This document shows positions 59,098 through 64,000 of a stretch of DNA of 64,000 bases, piece after piece (position 1 is the first letter of the stretch; every line of letters begins with the position of its first letter). The position numbers were made by a program, and so were the translations under genes. The DNA is taken from contig JACESU010000001.1 in the NCBI GenBank assembly GCA_013911655.1, positions 568,063 through 632,062 of the forward strand, given 5' to 3'. Under the pieces are notes generated by a model. It was not told the DNA's origin. It worked only from the letters and a program-made list of their open reading frames with translations, and searched no databases. Source of the DNA: Alphaproteobacteria bacterium (GTDB lineage Bacteria; Pseudomonadota; Alphaproteobacteria; Caedimonadales; UBA1908).

Positions 59098-61701
59098 ATG
59101 AGGCGCGTTACCATTGCTTTGCTGCTTGGCTGCATAGGGATGTGCCCTGTCATGTTGGAGGCCTCTAAGCCCGCGTCTATGGGGGGGAATTCCATCATTG
59201 TAAAAGGAACGAATAAAAAGAAACCTAGAACAAAAAAAGAGACTTTAAAAGCTGTCAAAGGGCCAGGAACGCTTAAAAATGTGCCGGCAACACAGGTGGT
59301 GAACGTCACGGAAGCAGGGATCAAAGCGCCCATGACAGCATCGGTCGTCCCCATACCTACAATCGTGCAACGCGTGGAAGTTCACACCGTTCATCACAAG
59401 CGTAACAAAGAAAAAATCGTCACAAGGTGGCAAAGTCCGACAGAGGCCGCTCTTTATACGTACAATCAGTACGCCTATTTCATTTTTGATGAAAAGGCTG
59501 ATTTTGATACGCGGCACCTAAAGCCAGATAGTGATTTTCATGAAGCGTTCACCCCTTTGTCCTTGGGGCACGGAAGCGGCTTTTTTGTAAAGCTAAAGCC
59601 ACGGGTTGATGTTGCTATTACGCGCAATGACGAACAAAATACATGGAGCATGGGCTTTGTGATGCCCGATTCGGATGATGAGGATGATCACGAGGATGAT
59701 GTACTTGAGCATCAATACGTGACAACCCCGCTTAAAGAACCAGCCAACGCTCTTGGGGTGAAGTTGCCATCTGTTTTCAAAGTTGTGGATGTATTAAACC
59801 CTCAGACAAGGGATCACTTCATTGTGGCACCCGTTAAGGATTTGCAAGAGCACCCCAGAGACTATGTGGATGTTAAGATTATTCCGTCCATCAGAGGTTT
59901 CGTGGCGCTTGTTAAAAGTGATGGCGTATTAGGATCAATTGCACCGGAAAATCAATTAGTTCTTTCAAGAACGGCCACCCCCCTCTCGCTTTCCAGTGAA
60001 TCGGACCGGGAGACAAAACGAGAAATAGCAACACCGCCCCCCTCGATTAAGCCGTCTGACTGGCAAGAAGCTGAGAAGAACTTCGATACAATGGTTCGTC
60101 GCATGAATACCGGTAAACTTCTTGATCCTAAGGTAAACCACGCGCACATGATCGAGAACCGTGAAGATCTTGCCTTTGGTTTTCTCGCAAAGGGCGACAT
60201 CGCCATGGCCATGGGAAGCCTGGAATTCATTATAGACAAGGATCCGGACGCTGAGAAAAATCCTACCATCAGGCTTCTTCATGCGATCTGTCATATTTTA
60301 TATGACCAGCATGACATTGCTCAAGACATTCTCAGATCCCAAGCAGAGCTCGGGGATGAGCATGCCCTTTTGTGGCAGGGGGTTGCAAGTCTTGGACAGG
60401 AGCATTTCCACGAAGGCCTTAAACAAACAGTTAGCCGCTTAAAACTTTTAAAAGAATATCCTCAACCTGTTGTAGATCCTGTTTACATGATGATGGCATA
60501 TGCGTCCCACCGGATTAACTATCCAGGACAGCTTTTTTTGAAACTGATGAATAAAGAGGCCTTAGATCGGCGGGGAAAGGAGAAATACAAGTTTTTGGAA
60601 ATTGCTCTGGCCCCGCTTGATTATGCGATGATAGGTGTCCTACAAAAACTTTGCGAAGAAGGTGTGAACGATCAAATTCGCGTTGAGGCGTGTCGTTATT
60701 TGGCCAAAAATGCCGCAACCCCCCTTAAAGATCCAGAGAAAATAAAAGCTCTTGAAGACATTAGATATCGCTGGCGGGGTGACTCTCTAGAGATGGAGCT
60801 CGCCGGAGAACTGGCAGATCTTTACGTTAAGACCAAAGATTATGAAAAAGCACTATTTTTATACCGCATGATCAAGGAGCATTTTTCTCAACTTCCCCAA
60901 GCTCAAGATTACATCCACAAAGGACAAGAAGCCTTTAGGTCTCATTTTATGAACAAGGACGCCCAGCCCAAATATATGGCCGTTGCCTTTTATGACCGGT
61001 TCAAAGAAATGATCCCAGAAGGCGAGGCAGGAAATCAGATTGTCTCGCAACTCGCCCAAGATTATGAGGATTTGGATTTGCTTCCCCAGGCAATCCGGTC
61101 CCTTGAGTACTTAGTGCGTGCCTCTAAAGAGCCAAAAAAGAAAGGGGAGTACTTGTTGCGACAAGCCGAAATTTTTGAAAAAAACGGTGAGGATAAAAAT
61201 GCTCAAGTCATTCTAAGCCAAGTGATTGCGATGCCTGAGCAAGAGGCAATCTCTCCACAGGTACGCTTTCTGCAATCAAGGCTTTTGGCAAAGCACGGCA
61301 AAACCAAAGAAGCCCTTCAAGTGATCGAGCAAGACAAGACCCAAGACGCCTTTCAACAGAAAATCCAGTTGGCCTGGGGCGCGAAAGATTGGACGCTTGT
61401 GCAGCGTCTGGTGTCCGAGGCGATTTTAACGCCAGGCCTTAGCGGTGATGATCAGAACAAGCTTTTGATTAAACTTGCAGTGTCCTTAAATTACTTAAAG
61501 GACGTAAAAGGTCTTGCGGAGCTTCGCCAGAATTTCGCGGCGCGCATGGGCGCCACAAGGTTTAAAGAGCAGTTCGAGCTGCTCACACTGCCCCCTCAAA
61601 ACGAACCCCAAGAAATCAGTAAAAAAGCTTATATGGCACAACTAGAAGAAGCGCGTCAATTTGAAGATCTTGTCAAGAAACAGCCAAAGCCCTCTCTTTA
61701 G
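59098..61701 (+). CDS. Large exported tetratricopeptide-repeat protein
   Basis: 867 aa. A signal peptide (VTIALLLGCIGMCPVMLEA-S) is followed by a lysine-rich segment, a beta-rich N-terminal region (about 90-300) with an acidic patch DSDDEDDHEDD, and then TPR-like helical repeats to the C-terminus (FGFLAKGDIAMAMGSLEFII, DYEKALFLYRMIKEHFSQLP, QVIEQDKTQDAF). It resembles conserved alphaproteobacterial periplasmic TPR proteins of unknown function found near cell-envelope or motility genes (by recollection). The TPR part should mediate protein contacts. It ends close to valS in convergent orientation. Confidence 0.65.
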   Translation: MRRVTIALLLGCIGMCPVMLEASKPASMGGNSIIVKGTNKKKPRTKKETLKAVKGPGTLKNVPATQVVNVTEAGIKAPMTASVVPIPTIVQRVEVHTVHHKRNKEKIVTRWQSPTEAALYTYNQYAYFIFDEKADFDTRHLKPDSDFHEAFTPLSLGHGSGFFVKLKPRVDVAITRNDEQNTWSMGFVMPDSDDEDDHEDDVLEHQYVTTPLKEPANALGVKLPSVFKVVDVLNPQTRDHFIVAPVKDLQEHPRDYVDVKIIPSIRGFVALVKSDGVLGSIAPENQLVLSRTATPLSLSSESDRETKREIATPPPSIKPSDWQEAEKNFDTMVRRMNTGKLLDPKVNHAHMIENREDLAFGFLAKGDIAMAMGSLEFIIDKDPDAEKNPTIRLLHAICHILYDQHDIAQDILRSQAELGDEHALLWQGVASLGQEHFHEGLKQTVSRLKLLKEYPQPVVDPVYMMMAYASHRINYPGQLFLKLMNKEALDRRGKEKYKFLEIALAPLDYAMIGVLQKLCEEGVNDQIRVEACRYLAKNAATPLKDPEKIKALEDIRYRWRGDSLEMELAGELADLYVKTKDYEKALFLYRMIKEHFSQLPQAQDYIHKGQEAFRSHFMNKDAQPKYMAVAFYDRFKEMIPEGEAGNQIVSQLAQDYEDLDLLPQAIRSLEYLVRASKEPKKKGEYLLRQAEIFEKNGEDKNAQVILSQVIAMPEQEAISPQVRFLQSRLLAKHGKTKEALQVIEQDKTQDAFQQKIQLAWGAKDWTLVQRLVSEAILTPGLSGDDQNKLLIKLAVSLNYLKDVKGLAELRQNFAARMGATRFKEQFELLTLPPQNEPQEISKKAYMAQLEEARQFEDLVKKQPKPSL

Positions 61702-61705
61702 GAAA

Positions 61706-61732
61706 GCCGCGTGCCCCAAAAGGACACGCGGC
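61706..61732. terminator. Convergent hairpin between TPR gene and valS
   Basis: GCCGCGTG (61706-61713) and CACGCGGC (61725-61732) form a GC-rich stem. It may serve both genes; T-runs on either side are short. Confidence 0.55.
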
Positions 61733-61741
61733 AAGATGACG

Positions 61742-64000
61742 CTAATTCTTTATAAGCGCTGTGATGCGGACAAGGGCGCCTTTTGTTTTTTCAAGGGTGT
61801 TTAGGGCCTCTTGAAGGCGTTCTTTAATTTTATCGACAATTTCTTCAGGCGCTTTTGACACAAAATCTTCGCGGGCGAGCTTGTCTTGAAGAGGTTTGAT
61901 TTCCTTTTCAAGAGAGACAAGCGCCTTTTCAAGACGTGCTTTTTCTAAAGGCACGTCGATGAGGTCACCCACGGGAATGAGGAAAGTCGCATCCTTCACA
62001 ACACCCGAAACAGCGCCGTTGGCAAACGCAGCGTTCGCGTGCACGTCATAGGACACCTCGTCCGCCCGCACGAGGCGTTTGAAAAGGTCTTGTTGACGAA
62101 CAAGCTCTTGGTGAAGAGAGGGCGCGAGCTCACTAAAGCCGACTTGAATGGGGGCACCCGCTGGCACACCAACCTCTGTCCGGGTCGAGCGTACGGCTGT
62201 GATCAAATCAATGAGCCAATCAAAGAACGGGACGGGCTCGATGGCTGCAAGGTCACTTGCCTTTGGCCAAGGACTGGTGATCAAAGACGGAGACGGCGCC
62301 CCAGTCAAATGCATCCACAATTTTTCTGTGACAAAAGGCATATAAGGATGGAGCAGGTGGCAAAGGCGCCCCAAAACCCAAACGGCCGTTTTTTTAGTTT
62401 CCTCTTTAAAGGGATGATTATCTGACATCAAAACGGGCTTGGCAAATTCTACATACCAATCGCAATACTTCCCCCAAATGAATTGATACAAAAGGCTCGC
62501 CCCTTCATCAAAGCGGTAACGAGAAAGCGCGTCCTCAAGATCTTGTTGAAGCGTGTGAAGCCCCGCCAGAAGCCAGAGGTTCAGGGCTGATGTGGCGCTT
62601 TTTGGATCAAAGGCGGGGTCATAAACACACTGGTAATGCTCACAAAAGCGTGCAGCATTCCACAGTTTTGTTGCGAAATTTCGGTAACCTTCCACGACGT
62701 TTTTGGAAAAGTTAATGTTGCGCCCAGGCGTGGAAAGGCTTGCCAAGGTAAAGCGAAGGGCATCTGCTCCGACGTTATCGATAATGTCCAAGGGGTTCAC
62801 AATATTACCCTTGGATTTCGACATCTTTTGCCCTTTTTCGTCACGGACAAGGGCGTGCAGATAAATGGTTTTAAAGGGTGGGGCTTTCATAAAGTGATAG
62901 CCCATCATCATCATGCGCGCGACCCAAAAGAAAAGGATATCAACGCCCGTGACAAGAACCGAGGTTGGATAATAGTGCGCAAGCCCCTGCGTATTTTCGG
63001 GCCACCCCAAGGTAGAAAAAGGCCAAAGGGCTGACGAGAACCAGGTGTCGAGTACGTCTGTATCCTGGGTAAGGGTGGTCTCTGCCCCATAATGAGTGCG
63101 TGCTTTTGCATGAGCTTCTTCTTCGGTTTTGGCGACGAATGGATGTCCATCGGGGCCATACCAAGCGGGAATGCGGTGCCCCCACCAGAGTTGGCGTGAG
63201 ACGCACCAAGGCTGAATATTCTCCATCCAGTGATAATAGGTGGCCTTCCACTGTTCAGGGACCATGGCGACCTCTCCACTTTTTACGGCGGCAAGGGCGG
63301 GTTTGGCAAGGGTCGCGGCGTCCACGAACCACTGGTCGGTCAGGAACGGCTCGACGATTTCGCCCGTGCGCTCGCACTTGGGCACCATCAAGGTCACAGT
63401 ATCAACCTTGACAAGATCTTCTTGTGCCTCAAGGTCAGCAATGATTTGCTTTCTGGCGACAAACCGATCAAGGCCTTGGTAAGGCGTTGGGGCATTTTCA
63501 TTCAGGCGCGCGTGAATATCGAGGATGTTTAATGGAGTAAGACCATGACGCTTGCCGACTTCAAAGTCATTAAAGTCGTGGGCAGGGGTAATCTTTACCG
63601 CACCCGTGCCTTTTTCAGGATCACAGTACGTGTCCGCAATGACGGGAATGGCGCGCCCAACCAAAGGAATAATAACCTTTTTGCCGATCAGGTGTTGATA
63701 ACGTTCATCATCGGGATGGACAGCAACCGCCTGGTCTCCCAGAAGGGTTTCAGGGCGCGAGGTTGCAACCACGATGTACTCGTCCGTGGTGCCTTCAACC
63801 AAATAACGGATATGCCAATAATGCCCTTGGGCTTCGATGTTTTGGACTTCAAGATCAGAGACAGCCGTCAAAAGAACCGGATCCCAGTTCACAAGACGCT
63901 TGTCCCGGTACAAAAGACCTTGTTCATAAAGGGTGACAAAGGCGTGACGTACCGCCTCGTTGAGGCCTTCATCCAAGGTAAAACGCTCTTTTTCCCAGTG
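61742..64000 (-). CDS. valS: Valyl-tRNA synthetase (5' end beyond window)
   Basis: The last 752 codons of ValRS. The reading frame is open to the right edge (HWEKERFTLDEGLNEAVRHA), so the start and the HIGH motif lie outside. The editing domain (YIVVATSRPETLLGDQAVAV, PLVGRAIPVIADTYCDPEKG), KMSKS loop (EKGQKMSKSKGNIVNPLDII), anticodon-binding domain and C-terminal coiled coil (ARLEKALVSLEKEIKPLQDK) are all present. It charges tRNA-Val and edits mischarged Thr-tRNA-Val. Confidence 0.96.
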   Translation of the reverse strand, partial: HWEKERFTLDEGLNEAVRHAFVTLYEQGLLYRDKRLVNWDPVLLTAVSDLEVQNIEAQGHYWHIRYLVEGTTDEYIVVATSRPETLLGDQAVAVHPDDERYQHLIGKKVIIPLVGRAIPVIADTYCDPEKGTGAVKITPAHDFNDFEVGKRHGLTPLNILDIHARLNENAPTPYQGLDRFVARKQIIADLEAQEDLVKVDTVTLMVPKCERTGEIVEPFLTDQWFVDAATLAKPALAAVKSGEVAMVPEQWKATYYHWMENIQPWCVSRQLWWGHRIPAWYGPDGHPFVAKTEEEAHAKARTHYGAETTLTQDTDVLDTWFSSALWPFSTLGWPENTQGLAHYYPTSVLVTGVDILFFWVARMMMMGYHFMKAPPFKTIYLHALVRDEKGQKMSKSKGNIVNPLDIIDNVGADALRFTLASLSTPGRNINFSKNVVEGYRNFATKLWNAARFCEHYQCVYDPAFDPKSATSALNLWLLAGLHTLQQDLEDALSRYRFDEGASLLYQFIWGKYCDWYVEFAKPVLMSDNHPFKEETKKTAVWVLGRLCHLLHPYMPFVTEKLWMHLTGAPSPSLITSPWPKASDLAAIEPVPFFDWLIDLITAVRSTRTEVGVPAGAPIQVGFSELAPSLHQELVRQQDLFKRLVRADEVSYDVHANAAFANGAVSGVVKDATFLIPVGDLIDVPLEKARLEKALVSLEKEIKPLQDKLAREDFVSKAPEEIVDKIKERLQEALNTLEKTKGALVRITALIKN

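Overview
The window reads as a chromosome segment of an alphaproteobacterium of moderate GC content. The evidence is the alphaproteobacterial rph-rdgB-hemW block divergent from hrcA-grpE, the kpsF-lptC pair, type I GlnA, AcnA, TadE/TadG-type proteins and an HK97-type head module ordered like that of alphaproteobacterial gene transfer agents (GTAs). Several exported proteins look like host-interaction factors, including a cysteine-phytase/PTP-like enzyme and a protein with a HicA-like domain. A protist- or amoeba-associated lineage (Holosporales-like) is therefore plausible, but this is inference and not shown by the sequence.

Layout: 1-2.2 kb holds a polar amino-acid ABC transporter divergent from argR, with ArgR-like half sites between them. 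2.3-4.1 kb is a chemoreceptor. 4.4-13 kb is a surface polysaccharide locus: a GT2 glycosyltransferase, the four dTDP-L-rhamnose genes (rfbB, rfbD, rfbA, rfbC), a Wzm/Wzt-type exporter and two sulfotransferase-like proteins. 13.0-14.2 kb holds a COG2984-type binding protein preceded by a strong promoter and a short ORF starting MRHHHHPHH, which resembles a histidine leader peptide.

14.2-25 kb is a phage/GTA-like block with portal, prohead protease, capsid, connectors, a putative tail-hub protein, a coiled-coil tail protein, a cell-wall hydrolase and a GTA-type holin. It is split by an oppositely oriented EamA transporter. I find no terminase, tape measure, integrase or replication gene in it. 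25-32 kb (minus strand) holds the secreted phytase-like protein, csaA, trpS, two tandem murJ paralogues and murQ. 32-38 kb is a tripartite RND efflux operon. 38-43 kb holds ohr, a small exported protein, hemW-rdgB-rph, and divergent hrcA-grpE.

43.3-44.1 kb is gene-poor. It is followed by an exported GT-B-like protein, three Tad-type pseudopilin/vWA genes and a large exported protein with a HicA-like C-terminus. 50-64 kb is mostly housekeeping: acnA, tRNA-Glu(CTC), lptC, kpsF, a polyprenyl synthase, an alpha/beta hydrolase, glnA, an exported TPR protein and the 3' part of valS.

The envelope theme is strong: rhamnose/O-antigen export, sulfation, Lpt transport, Kdo precursor synthesis, two lipid II flippases, murQ recycling and undecaprenyl-type prenyl synthesis. 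Start codons were chosen from Shine-Dalgarno spacing where the longest reading frame looked wrong, and each such choice is stated. No rRNA, CRISPR array, intact insertion sequence or integrase was seen.
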